Below, piece by piece: positions 1 through 12,300 of a stretch of 64,000 nt of DNA. This DNA is from Eremophila alpestris peregrina (lineage: Eukaryota; Chordata; Aves; Passeriformes; Alaudidae): positions 3,333,917 to 3,397,916 of the forward strand of contig WMCF01000035.1 of assembly GCA_009792885.1 (NCBI GenBank), given 5' to 3'. The notes beneath the pieces are model-generated. The model was given only the letters and a program-made list of their open reading frames with translations, made no database searches and was not told the origin of the DNA. The translations under genes were made by a program, and so were the position numbers. Position 1 is the stretch's first letter; each line of letters opens with the position of its first letter.

Positions 1-3000
1 TGCCTTGCAAATCACTTGCCCTAATCACCTAAGAGTTGATTAAAGTGGAGGTTGATTGGTTAATTTGCTCTCAACCTTGGAGAACCCATGAAATTGATTA
101 TTACAGTAGTTATTTAAAATATGTGGTGTGTCATTCTTTCTTAGGGTTTAGATGTATTGTAAAGACAAACATGAGTTTATGGATCATTATTTAAAAAGAA
201 AAAAAAAAGAAAATAAAAAGAGAACAAGAACTTCCCTGCTAGGCATTTGTCTATGTTTAAGTCAAAGACGTTTTCATTAATATTCCTACTTGTACAATCC
301 ATGACAGGTTTCTCTGAGTGATTCATGAACATAATGGAAAATGTGAGCATGAAGAGACTAAAGAACAAAAAAACTATTCTCTCTCTCTCACGTACCTCAG
401 TTTACCTTTCTAACATTATCCCTCTGTAAAGAGTTAAAAGCAACAGACTATTGGGACAATCTCCCTCACAGTAACAGTAAGGATAATCTAGAAAATACCT
501 GGTGTTTCAGGGGAAATGATGGGAAAGCTATTACTTGGGTGGAGTGCTGCTAGCCTGGTTCCAGCGTTCTAGAAAAATTTTATAGTTCCCAGCCCTGCCC
601 TGGTGATGAAAAGGGAGAAAGGGGGCTGAGTGTTTTCCCAGAGCTGCACTGGAAATATCTGTGAATGCTAACAGGGCTTTGTGGTCTCTCACAATATACA
701 GATGTTTCTCCTAGCCAAAGGTGGGAGTAGCTGTAAAGAAAAGAGGTTAATAAGGCTTGAAAGATCAAGCATTTGGTAAAGGAAAAATATTTATAGTCCT
801 GCATGTTGTTTCATTATTTTGCTGTACATACTTTGAATGAATCAATAGATAATGCTTTAGAAGGCAGCTTAAAAAAACCCGACATATTGGGAGTTTCCCA
901 AGGAAAAAAGCTTTATAATTGGAAATACAGATGAGCTTATGAGCCAGAGATGCAGCCCAAGGATCTGTTCTGAGAGATTCTGGAGCACCGTTCAGGAAAA
1001 TGGTCAAGGCAGAGCTGACATAGATAAGGAAGGTGTTGAAAGCACAGGTTGCCCTGTCACATCTGTTACTTTTTCTTCTTTGCAGAAAAAGGAACATTTT
1101 GTATAGATATTTGCTCTCCACATGGAAAATTACTCTGGTTTATCCTTGGCCAAGATGTCTTAGTAGAACTTAGCAGAATTTGCACTCTACTTTCAGTGCA
1201 GATTTCAGTATTTATATGGAGCAGGCCTAGGACATGGTGCAGATGGCTGGTTCTGTCCTTTGTGTTTCATCACCTCCTCACCAGCTTCCACGTGACTGGG
1301 GCCAGAAGGTTGTGCCTGCCCCCAGTTCCCCACAGCCCTACCTCATGTCTGAATGGAAGTTATTGACTGGCTCCTGCCCTTTCTTCCTTGCTGCAGTCTA
1401 ATCACACCTGGTGGGTTTGGGACTGCTTTTTTGTTTTAGCTTTTTTTTTTCACTTTATCAGCTAAATAAATGCAAATGCTCATTTCTGACCACTGGCTGT
1501 TCTCTGCTGGCTGCTGCAGTGTCTCCTGCACAGCTTCACTTACCTTCACTGGCTTCCTGGGTGCATTTATTGAGGAAACTTTTGTTATCTGGCTGAATTC
1601 ACTGGACTTGCTAAAAGCCACAAAATGTAAGAATTGCATGTGTGCCTTCTTTTTATAGTTGCTGTCTGTATCTTTCTTTCTGCATACAGTTGATTAATTC
1701 TTCTGTACAATGCCTTGAGGAATTAGTGTGTCAAGTATCACATCTGATAGATCTGCTAAATGCATTTATGAAGACATCTTCAGGCAACAGTATTGTCATA
1801 CACTACATTTATAGAGGGTATGTCTTGGGTCCTGTCCTTACTGGTAAAAAATCATGTCTGTGCATTTCATGGTGACTAATTTCTGCCTGGGAAGAGATGT
1901 TTGTGGGAGACTGCCAACAACTGTTGTGCTAAAATTATACACAAAAAAATGTTTGCATGCTTTACATCTTCTGCTCTTTTCTTTGTCAGACAAACAGGGT
2001 GTTATACAGAGGTGTTCATTTTTTACTTTCATGAATTATTCAAAAGGATACTATGGAGGTGGGGGGACAGGACGGTTGCATGCAAATCTCTGGTCATTTT
2101 TAACCATCTTCTTGTAAATACTGCCACCTTCCAAGAGCTGCAAATTCTCAGAACCTGGTTTTCCAAAGATCCAATCCAAACTGACTAACATGCAAGGAGT
2201 GGCGCTTTTCTGCCTATAGCTTTAAGCAAATAGAGCAGTACATTTTCATTCTGAACAGGTACCGTGTTTGCCACTGTGTACAGCATTCTCCAGCTGGGGT
2301 CCACACCACCAGCTGATTAGAGGCTTTTCATGCTGCTGAAGGACAGTGAATTGCTGTAGATCAAATGCTACCAATAAAGGTGGACGACCTCCTCTACTTA
2401 GTGGGAGGAATCTGGAAGAGGAAAATAATATCTGTTCCATAAACTGTCACATTCAACTGTCAGTTAAAAAAATATAACTGTGTAATCACATTTCAAATGG
2501 ATATTTCTAAGCAGATATTTTTTAATCACCTGTTTTTTCAGATGGCTTTTTTCATTCAGTAGAACACACTAGCACAATCCAGATTTTTTATTTATACCCT
2601 GTTACCTGAATCTTGATTAATACAGCTAACAGAGTGGGAGGAGAATAGACAGGACTTTTAAATGCCTATATCTTGGTATAGGTGTGGTCTTGTGATTTCT
2701 GTATGCGAATTCCTTTCCTGTTATCTCTGACCAAATATGGAAATAAGCACCAATATTTCAAAGATTTCTGCTAACTTCTAGCTTGTAGGAATTTCCCAAT
2801 GGAGGGATGACCTTTGTGCTGATGATTGAAACTTGATGAAATGCATGTTTTCTTTGCACATCTTCATCAGATTCCCTGAAATGACGTAGAGTCCACAGGT
2901 TGAAACTGCTTGAGTGCCCATTTTTGCCCATATTTGGGCTCTGGAAGCAGGGCTTCTGCAAAGTCCCTTAACCTTTTTGATGCTATGCAGAGGCTGCAGG

Positions 3001-3939
3001 ATAAGGGCTCACTGTAGAAGGTGGATTTTGAAGGAATTTTCTACATCTGCTTTTAGAACCTTGATTTTGTCAAAGCAATATTATCATAACTGAGAGGCAG
3101 ACCCATAGTGCATGCATAGTAAACTAGCTAAAGAACAGAAAAAAGCTAATACCAGCACTTTGCTGTGTTTCATTGCTTAAGACACAGCAGCAGCTTTGCT
3201 TCCCAAAAATTGTACTGGAGCTCCAGCTTGATTAAAAGGTTTTCACAATTGTTGATAGAGAGTGGGACCTGATGATGTTAGACACTGCCCTGAGAGAAGT
3301 AGAGAGACACAGCTCTCACTCATAAAATAAGTTGATGACAATATACAGAAGAAGATCCATAGCCAGCAAGCAGTGCACAGGTTAGGGCAGGCAAGCCTTG
3401 GGTGAAATCCATGACCTAGGGCTCAGTTTGATATTTGAGAAAGAGTATGACAAATGGAAAGGCAAATGGATAGAGAGTTTAAAAGGGGAGAAGGTGGTTC
3501 CAGGTTTTCAGTCACTGAGAGTGGAAACTGAAATACATGGAAAGTAATTCAGTTATGTTTGTGTTCTGGGTTTCTGCTTCAGCTTCAGTGCGTGTGTGTA
3601 GTTACCATCTGCTCAAGTGCAATGCCCAGCTACTCAGGATGATGCTAACCAACTCTCTGCCACTTGTATATACACATTAATTAACATATATCATTCTCAT
3701 TGTTATTTTCAAAATGAGTTTAAATTATCAGAGTAGCTATCACAAAAACCAGGGAAGTCATCCTGTTTCATTTTAATTCATGTATGAAATGGAAGGTTGC
3801 TTATACAGTTGTTTAAAGTTTTTAAATCAGTGACTGTATCATGCTTTGAGGATGAGATGAATGAATTCTGCTTAAAATTTTTTTGATACTTTACTACTAC
3901 ACAGAACCCCAGAGAATTATTAACAGAGGTTCATCTTAA
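1..3939. other. Unique non-coding DNA, no gene recognised
   Basis: AT-rich single-copy sequence. The longest open frames are 118 codons on the minus strand (765-1121) and 105 codons on the plus strand (1049-1366). They overlap on opposite strands, the second opens with TTG, and neither encodes a recognisable domain. A polypyrimidine tract ending in CAG at about 1071-1085 looks like a splice acceptor but has no coding frame behind it. Short simple sequence is present: an A-rich run at 193-227 and a TC run at 377-389. Near 3391 a phrase (gggtgaaatcc) resembles old amniote repeats but is too short to call. Confidence 0.7.
193..227. repeat. A-rich low-complexity tract
   Basis: Runs of A broken by single G and T bases. 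There is no clean repeat unit, no flanking duplication and no retrocopy body that I can identify. Confidence 0.7.
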
Positions 3940-4090
3940 AGCCCCAGATCAGAATTACTTCAACCCAAGACAGAACTTCTTACCTTGGAACTCGCTGCTG
4001 TTGGAGTAGAATAGCATCCAGAGATCATTTAGTTGCTACCACCTTTCTGCTTCATTTGGAGAGCAGTTGCAGGTCTTGGAGTAACATCCA
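3940..4090 (+). mobile_element. Possible decayed CR1-like LINE fragment
   Basis: The phrase ggaactcgctgctgttggag (3987-4006), preceded by a cttcaaccc...cttcttacc stretch, resembles the 3' part of ancient amniote CR1 copies, where a 'cttcacacaacgc ... gtggaactcgctgcc' order is common. The match is recalled by eye and is short. No target-site duplication or diagnostic 3' tail is visible. It could be chance similarity. Confidence 0.25.
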
Positions 4091-5271
4091 GGCCCTGTTA
4101 CAGCATTTGTTGAGATTTTTAAGTATAAGTAATCAGAATGAAATTATCAATCTTCAACAGGTTTTAAGAAAATTAAATGCAGAGCGAGGGCTGTAGAGGG
4201 GAAATAGTTCAATTTTTCATCAATTCCATGCATTTTTATTATCACTTTATTCACATTATTTAATAACACCTTGAGATATTTGAGTGTAGTACATTTTTGT
4301 ATATGAAAATGCCAACTCATTTAAACATTTTGCTGAAGCACGTCAATTTTGGTGCTATTTCTTTAAAAGCTGGTAAACATACTAAATAACATGCTAAAAG
4401 TATTTCATTTAGGCTCTTTTAAAAGTGCATCTCACTTTGAAATGAGTGTTTCAGTCATTTATGTTTAGACTAATACATATAATTTCATCAAGTACAAACA
4501 AGGAGGAAATTTATTGAGTTTTTCAACACAAGTACTTGTCTTCTATTTCTAAAGTCTATATATGACAATGTTTCCTATGAAATGAAGCACTAATAAGTGA
4601 TTGTAGGAACTCTAAGCATAATTTCTCATAAAATAGAAAATGGAGGTTTCACAGGGTTCTGCTGGCAAATGATGTAGGCCACGCTGCATGAGGCTGTGTG
4701 CTTAGACAGCAATAATCACAGCCATGCACCAGAGAACAGCTTCTTGTGGGGCAATTTTGTACAAAAGGATGCCTTCTAACAGAGCTTAAGTGAGTAAGAA
4801 TCAGCATTAGGTCCATTTCCTTCACTGGAAAAATGCAGATCTTGTATTGGAAAGTGTAAGGGAAGCGTCTTCCATAAAATATATGAAATAAGGCTTTCCT
4901 TTCACACGGTGCCAGTAAAGGCTGGCACCACACCTCTGGGAACGGGTGGGGTACTTAGAGCAGCTCCAGAGGAAATCCAGGAGAAAAGCCTTGAAACAGT
5001 GAAGGATTAGGCTGAGATGTCTTTAGAAGACAGAGTGAAGACAGTGTTCTGGTATGTAAACGTTATTTTAAAAGAGAATGGGAATTTGTTACTCAGAGAG
5101 TAATTTGTTTTACAATCCAGAATGAGAAGTAATGGCCCTAAATTAAAGCAACAGAGTTTGAGGCTGTAACTGTGTTAGTAGGTAATTAGGCACAATAGGA
5201 GTTTGGCAGTTGATCCAAACAGTTGGTACTAAAGCCTTTATGTCTACCCTAACTCACCGTGGTGTTTTCCT

Positions 5272-5291
5272 CCAGACTAAGTTTAGTCTGG
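5272..5291. repeat. Perfect 9-bp inverted repeat with 2-base loop
   Basis: CCAGACTAA (5272-5280) is followed by GT and its exact reverse complement TTAGTCTGG (5283-5291). A second, competing pair CTCCAG/CTGGAG lies just outside (5270-5275 with 5296-5301). By composition about one such short-loop hairpin is expected by chance in 64 kb, so no function is implied. Confidence 0.9.
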
Positions 5292-6049
5292 TCTCCTGGA
5301 GTGAGCACCCCAGCTATCCATGAAGTCTGAAACTGTAGGGAGGATGAAATGGTTCAAACCCATATATTCCCAAAGGTGCACATTTGATGTGAACCTGTAA
5401 CAGGTATTTCAGATTAGCTTTCTCCTCCTAGATTCTAATTTATGAACACCAAAATACTCTGGGAACAGAAATAACATGATATGGGCTTGAAAACTGTACT
5501 GCTGCTCTGGACAGAACCACTGATGTCAGCAGCTCACACTATGTTCTACACACAACACAAACTTTCTGCTTGTGCTAAAGGTTTTGAATCAATTAATGAC
5601 ATTGCTGCCTTGTGATTTGGATGTAATTGTCAGGAATTACATAAGTATAGCTCCTCTTTCACTACTGTTTTCTGTAGATGTGTTTTCTACCCGAAAAGGG
5701 GAAACTGGAATAGATAAACACTATAACTGAAAGGTGGGAAGGGTCACTGGCCTGAGTGAAAAATGAGATATAGCTCATGGACATATGAATAAATTAAGCC
5801 TTCTGTGGATTTTACAGAACTGGTGTGCTGTTGATATTTCTAAGCCAGTTTCATGACTTTTTCTTTTCAGAAGCTGTCATTGCAAAAGTTTGGGGTTTTT
5901 TTACTTTTTTTATTCATAACACCAAAATGGATTTCTTAGTTAAAATAAAACACCAAACAACCTAACTCAAAAACTGAAAAAATTCCAGCCTACAGCAAGT
6001 ATTTCTGATAGCTTTGTAAAACTATAAAAATGGTCTGCTGGTTTCTAAA

Positions 6050-6620
6050 CTCATAATTTAATTGAGTGATGTGAACTTTAATTAATTAAATGGTTGCTTC
6101 TATTTTTTAGCTGAATGAGGATATTAAATCTGTGTTTCCTTTTTTCAAGAAAATGAAACCAATTGGGGCACTATAAAATGCTAAAATCAATATATTATTA
6201 TAATCATATTGCTTTTGGGTTTTGGAAAGTTTCCAATTATTATTAAATGCTCAAGGAGTAGATACATTCAGTCTGATAACAGGTGTACTGCAAAATGTGA
6301 GGCATGGCTTGAGGAATATCCTGTGTTTATCCTTGCTGCTCCCAAAATTATATCAGTCTCAACTGTAGGCTGGGAATACCCACTTGGATCCACATGGTGC
6401 TTTGTTTTTGAAACATGAAATCCCACAAATTTTAGTAGCATTTACTTCTCAGGCTTTATCATCTTCCTTTAATACATTTCTCTGCTTTATTTTCCCCATA
6501 CCTAGACTGACTTTCTTTTCAAATGAAGGTGCAAAAAATTGTTCACATACTTTAATTAATTAGCTATGATTAATTTAATTCTATTAACCATTACTTAATC
6601 TCTTTTAATGATATTATGAC
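6050..6620. promoter_or_regulatory. AT-rich stretch with clustered TAATTA-type motifs
   Basis: TAATTA/ATTAAT words are packed into two patches, 6050-6092 and 6541-6620 (for example tttaattaattagctatgat near 6551). Such words are the core of homeodomain binding sites and are frequent in developmental enhancers, but they also arise freely in AT-rich DNA. Regulatory function is an inference from motif density only. Confidence 0.2.
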
Positions 6621-9190
6621 TGTATAATAATTTTGTATGAAAATTTTCTCAGCTGAGTATATATGCACTCAAATGAGTTGAAGCTTTCCCAGAGGTGGCA
6701 GGACACCTTTTTGAAACTGGGGAAATTGCTGATAGCAATTGTGAGATGTGCAGGCAAAGAAGGAAAATGCCATTAAGTTTAGTGGGTTGTTTTACTTGTC
6801 CTTTCCAATGCCTTTCCAGAAGCAGGATTGTAGGCTTTTTGTGTGTCCAGGTTAGTGTTGGCTTTCATTATTTGTTGGTTTCTAACTTTTGCTGTCAGTA
6901 CCTCCTGGATGGGAGCTGCAGCTCCATGTACCAGCTCCCTGCTGTACAAAGCACACTCTCATTTTTAATCTCCAGTGGGTTACAGCCATCTGATTTCAAG
7001 GTAATGTCTACTTACAATACAAATGTCAGTAATATATGCATCTATGCTGACCTAACATGACCTCACTGCAGTCAGAACAGCTTTTAATGGCCAATGGGAC
7101 CTTCCAGGTTATGTTTCTGGCTGCACTGGTATGTAAAAGAAAGTCCTATCATGATTTTTCATTGCTGTGCAGCTGGTTACATTTTTCTGCAATAAGTGCC
7201 ATTTGGGGTAGGTATTATCAATTATATGCCCTGAGGCATATGAAAAAGACTTGTTTCTCAGTTAGCTGTGGATTTTTTTTAAAAATTGATTCTTGGAGAG
7301 GTCTCTAGAAGTATGAAAAAAGTATTACTGACCACATTTCTAGACACTGGAATAATGATCAAATGTGATCTAGTTAGCATGTTACAAGACATCAGCAGTG
7401 GAAGTGTCAGTTTGTGTTAAATCCTGGGTTCTCATTTTCCTACTGTGGGAATGAAACTGAACTGCCATAGCTTTGTTTTTCAACTCAGCTCTCAGTTGAG
7501 GGCTGTATCGTCTCTTACATACTCATATTCCATAATTTTACCCAAAATCTTCACAAATCACCATAAACCTGGTGTCACCACAGCTTTTGAGCAATGGCTG
7601 TATTTATTGATGAAGCTTCTTAGAGTTTCTCCCCGAGGTAAAGAAAACCAAACTTTGTTCATTATAAGGTAACAAAACTTTCTCTGAATGAAGTAGTTCT
7701 ATGCATGCTTGGATATGAAAGGGAGAGAAAATGTCACTTTTTAAATTATCTAAGTATGGTTCTAAAGCTGAGCTAATTCTTTAAATGTTGATGCTGAATT
7801 GAAAAAGCTGTACAAGACTCATGTAACAAGGACATACATATAAAGATGATATTTTAAAAAAAAGTTCTCCTAAACTGGTAGGTGGCTCATTTCAACTAGA
7901 GTATGATTGACTCTGGTTACTTAAAACCTGTATCCCAGATGACTGACAAGCAGCTTCTACAGAATGAGCCTAAAGAACAACAGCTAAGCTAGATCTTTTT
8001 ATGGTAGTACCATCAAACTGGAAAATATTCCAGCAAGCCATTATTTTGTCTATTTTATTAGAAAAAAAACTACGGGAAAAAAAAGAAAAGGCAAAATCAG
8101 TTTAGGTGCAAATCTGACCCCAAATTCTGGCTGTCAGTAAAGATCTCTGACACATATCACAACAATCCAGGCTGACAGAAGGACTGAGGTGCTCCTCATT
8201 TCCAGGATGCTGCCTCTCACAGTACACTTTGGTCTTGCCTCTGCATTTGTATGAAGAGAGCTTTTACCAGCAGATAGTGGATGTGATTTTAAAAGCACAT
8301 CATGACAACCCTCCATTTCCTTCCTAATTTGTAGGTCCTATGATACAGCAAATTTAATTGCCTCTTTTGAGACCATGAAGAATGAATGGAATTACTGTTA
8401 AGCATGTATAAGAAGAAAATATTAACTTCTGAAATATAATACTTAAGAGTTTTTGTCATTCATGTTTACTTTTTGATGGGGAAATCTGAGCAGAGTATCT
8501 CTACTCTTCCACTAAAACACTCCTGGGGCTCATGCTTTGCAAATCACGTAACAAAATTGTTTTTGTAAAGAGCACATATTACCCATTAATAAAGCAGATG
8601 TTGGGACTGGGGCACAGGTGCAGCTCTCCTCCAATCCATAAACACACAGGCACAAGCACACACACATCCTTACTGCATGCTTCCAGTGTTGCTATGTCAC
8701 TGCACAAAGACATCCCTGTCTTTGGTTATTCACTGTGCTGAATTCATTTGTACTTGGGCTGCTTCATGGGAATGCACCAGACTCTGTTAGGAAGGCTGTC
8801 ATTTATCCTCCCATCCAAACAGCCTGGAGTCCCTCCCAGTGCTCCCCAAATATTGGATTAATGGTGAGGATCAGCAGCAGTAAGGAGACTCAGCAAGGCA
8901 CTCTTCTCTTGCGTCAGAAATGTAGTTATTGATATCTCTTAGGGACTTTCCCCTGTTCCCTCACTTTCCACTGGAGGGGTTGTAGTGCTTTAGAGACAAT
9001 CAGGGAGATTCCCAGCACTCAGCGCTTCTCAGGGGGTATAACTTCTAACATCTTTACCATTCTCTCAGTTTAAAGGGATTCAGCTGCCCCCCCTGACAGC
9101 TGGATTTGGCATTGGGGAAAGGCCAATGCAGAAAACAGTGTTTCATGACACATGTTCCACATTCTGAGCTGCAAACTGCCCCTTTCAGCA

Positions 9191-9302
9191 ATGCAGTTAA
9201 ACACGTGCCCGTATCCTATCGACTTTCTAGCACTTAAACTCAACAGCTTGGCTGAATAGGGGTAGACTTAAGCAAATGATTAAGTGCTTTTCTGTATCAG
9301 GT
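9191..9302. repeat. Fossil amniote repeat with palindromic 'cttaagcac' words
   Basis: The run from about 9191 to 9302 contains aaacacgtgccc, then cagcttggctgaatagggg (9244-9262), then gacttaagcaaatgattaag (9265-9284). This order resembles an old dispersed amniote repeat with alternating 'cttaagcacgtgcttaag' and 'gctttgctgaatcgggg' phrases. ACTTAA and TTAAGT flank the centre as an inverted pair. A related phrase occurs at 32268-32335. The family name is not known to me. Confidence 0.4.
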
Positions 9303-12300
9303 GTCAATGGAAGGGGAAATATTTGTTTTCTCTGCTTTTAATCTTCAGTCTTACTGTCGAGGAGTTGACACAGCCAGTTCTGGGCCAGGCAAGGTCTCTG
9401 TGAAATCCTGTATCCTCTTACAGGTGTGTGCATGTTTCTGTCTGGTTAACCAGCGTGGGCTACAGTGCACAAGGTGGACTGCTTCTTGTTTTCTTCCTTC
9501 TAGCACATTTCTCAGGTCACTTCCATTGAGTTACTTTTTTATGTATTGATTCTGGGGAAAAAAGTATTGACTGCTTGTTTCAATACTGCCCAGCATAGCT
9601 AGATGTAGCAATTTAGCTCTCTTAAGGCAGAAATGAGCAAACTCCCACTGAGACAGGCATCCATTGATTAACATCAAATACTCACAGCCTTTAATGTCAT
9701 TCTGTACCTAGACTCCTATATTATTAGGCAGTGTCTGGTTCAGAAAACACAGGGATATAAATCCAATTCCATTTTTACCCCCTCCCAAGAGAAGGAGATT
9801 CAGAGGGAAAACACAATCCACCTGAAGCATAAATCTGCAACTTAAGGCTAGATGCACAAGATCGGACAACAATTTTCCAGTGCAAGCTGTTGAATTGTTT
9901 TCCACACATTTCTCATTTCGCCATCATCATGCAAATGGATGACTATTGGGTAATGTACACCTGAATAAAAGCTTCACACTCTCTGCTTTGTCTCATGGTG
10001 AGTACTGCAATGACAAGAGCATTTCTTTTCATGAGACTACCACCAGCCTAACTGGAGGGCCTTTAGGAAAGGGCTAACTTTTGATATTTTTTAGAACATC
10101 AAAAGACAGTTTGGCTATTCTGATTTGCTCTGAAATAATTTACCAGTATTTATCAACAGAAAAAGCCACTAATGAACTAGTGGCAGATTCTCTAGAGCTG
10201 GTATTGCACAGCAGGGTTTCTGCTGTCTGTTAGTGGAATACCCCTGCATGTTACTAAATAACACAGATTTTCATTGTGGCTGAGAGCTGATTTACTTTTT
10301 TTCTTTCTCGAATATTTGATTAATTGGCCATTTCCTGAACAGTGTCTCACTGCTGCCTTTACCAGTGAAAGATGAAGTTTTCCAGAAAAGGTTTATATAC
10401 GTGTGATTATTTTTAGCAAGAATGTCTTGGTAACTTCAGATTTCACATGACTTGCACACAGACAAGTAGCTGCAGTTGGCAGCCCATGAGGCTGGGTTGT
10501 GTTAACCTTAAAAACTGTGGGAACTCTTCTCGTGTGTGTATTTTATTCAAAGCCAAGAGTCACCACAGTGAATAAAAATACAGATTTGAACACATTTTTA
10601 GAAAGGTTTGGGCTTAGTCCATTCTTTCCCATTGGGGGTAACAAGATTACATTATATAATTGCTTCATAGGAATAAACTTCATGGATTTAAAGGAGCTAA
10701 GTTAAGCTTGCTGTGAATTAAAATAGGTTGGAAAATTCCTGAGCATTTTACTACCTGAGGGAGAGGTTTTGGAATAGCCTTGTAGATGGAATGAAACTGA
10801 ATAGATGTCTAATAAAGCTTATCAGAAGTTGATACCTTTATAAAAAGGGCCATATAAATGGGTGCTAGTACTGCAGAGAAACAGGATTTGATGGCCTGTT
10901 AAGTCTTTTTCATGAATTTCATGCACAGAACACATGGTACTGAAGTGACACTCAGGCAGAGCAGTTTGTAGTCATTGTTGGCTATAGAGAGAGTTAAAAT
11001 ATTAATAATTTGATTAATCAGTGCTGAGTTGACATATACTGTATTTTAATTGTACATGAAATAAGTGTATCTACAAAATACCCATTGCAAACCTGTACCC
11101 TCATCTATCAGTGCACACAGGCACAGGAGTTTGGTGTGGATGCAGTAAATGACAATATCTCAATTACAGCTTCTTGCTCACTACTGAGAGTAGATTCTGT
11201 CACTGTGCCAGTGGGAGGAGTGGGCCCAGTGCCTGGTATGAATCCTGCAGCAGGGCTAAGGAGTGCAGTGGGTTGTGGCCCCTGTATCTGTGTGCCTCAG
11301 GCTCCCCATGGCCTGGAGAGCCCATGGCAATGCACACAGACAGAGATTCCCCTGCACCAGCACTGTGGGAAGTATATGCAGTATGCAGCACATGGAGGGA
11401 AGATGCTCCTGGAGGTGTTTGCAGCCTGCCTGGGCACACAGGAAGGGATGGGGAGGGAGGGGCATTCCTCCTGCTGCACTTGTGCTATGACCAAATGAGT
11501 AAATGAGACAGCTCTCCTTCCAACACCTCAGCTCAGCTGCTGGCTTCACAATCCAATTTTGTTTTTTGTAATGTTAAATAGGCTAGACTGCTTAATTGAC
11601 ATGTAACCACATGCAGTTAGAAAGTTTAATAGAGCAATGGATCTAGGCAAATTTAGCCCCTAGGTTGCTAATTTGATTCAATATCACTTTGTCATTAACT
11701 CCTCTGAGTTTCATGGATTTAAATAGTTTCTTCTCCAAATGTGAGTAGTGCAGACGCTTTAGTATTACATATTTGACTAATTTAATAATCAGCAGGGCTG
11801 GATTTCAGCTATCATCTGAGTGCAAAATAGTACAAACCAATCTCTCAGAAAATGTTAACTCTGGAGAGACACTTTCTTTGAGGAAGATTTCCGGTGACAC
11901 AGATTGAAGAAATACCTCCCTAGCAGGATATTTACAGAGAAATCCAGCAATTAATCACGTGCCCACTTAGTCTTGCTTTACAAGCAGATACTGTGCATGG
12001 ATTTTGCTGGAGTGGGTCAAGGAAAGAGTTAACACTCACCCTGACTGGGGGGAAGTCCACAGCTGCATCCCCTAAGCACAGGGGTTTCCAGTTTCTGGGC
12101 TGACCCAGCTGTCAAGAATTAAGTAGTTCCTCAGCACTCTCTGAAAAGGAGGTGCTCAGAGGGGTCAGTTTGGCTCCTATTAGGGGTTAGATGTTTTGTG
12201 AGGGATGGCAGGGGAAAGCAAGAGTTAAAAAGCAAACATTCCTTTTCTCGCTTTTTTCTCCCTTTATTAGCTTCAAACTTTGCAGAAAGTGCTTTCATAT

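Larger units (their letters stand above)
4091..9190. other. Unique AT-rich non-coding DNA, no gene recognised
   Basis: Open frames include 94 codons on minus (4649-4933) and 121 codons on plus (6695-7060, opening with GTG). They show no domain, signal peptide or repeat structure I recognise. The stretch holds a 9-bp-arm hairpin at 5272-5291, TAATTA-rich patches at 6050-6092 and 6541-6620, A-rich runs near 8065-8092, and an imperfect CA-rich stretch at 8641-8667. Confidence 0.7.

Noticed and set aside
1071..1366. Good-looking splice acceptor followed by an open frame
   Set aside because: The translation has no recognisable domain, a minus-strand frame overlaps the same place, and polypyrimidine-AG sequences are frequent in vertebrate DNA.
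11085..11506. Longest open frame in the window (137 codons) and overlapping frames on both strands
   Set aside because: It opens with TTG, sits in a GC-richer patch where stops are rarer, is mirrored by similar frames in other phases, and has no recognisable domain.
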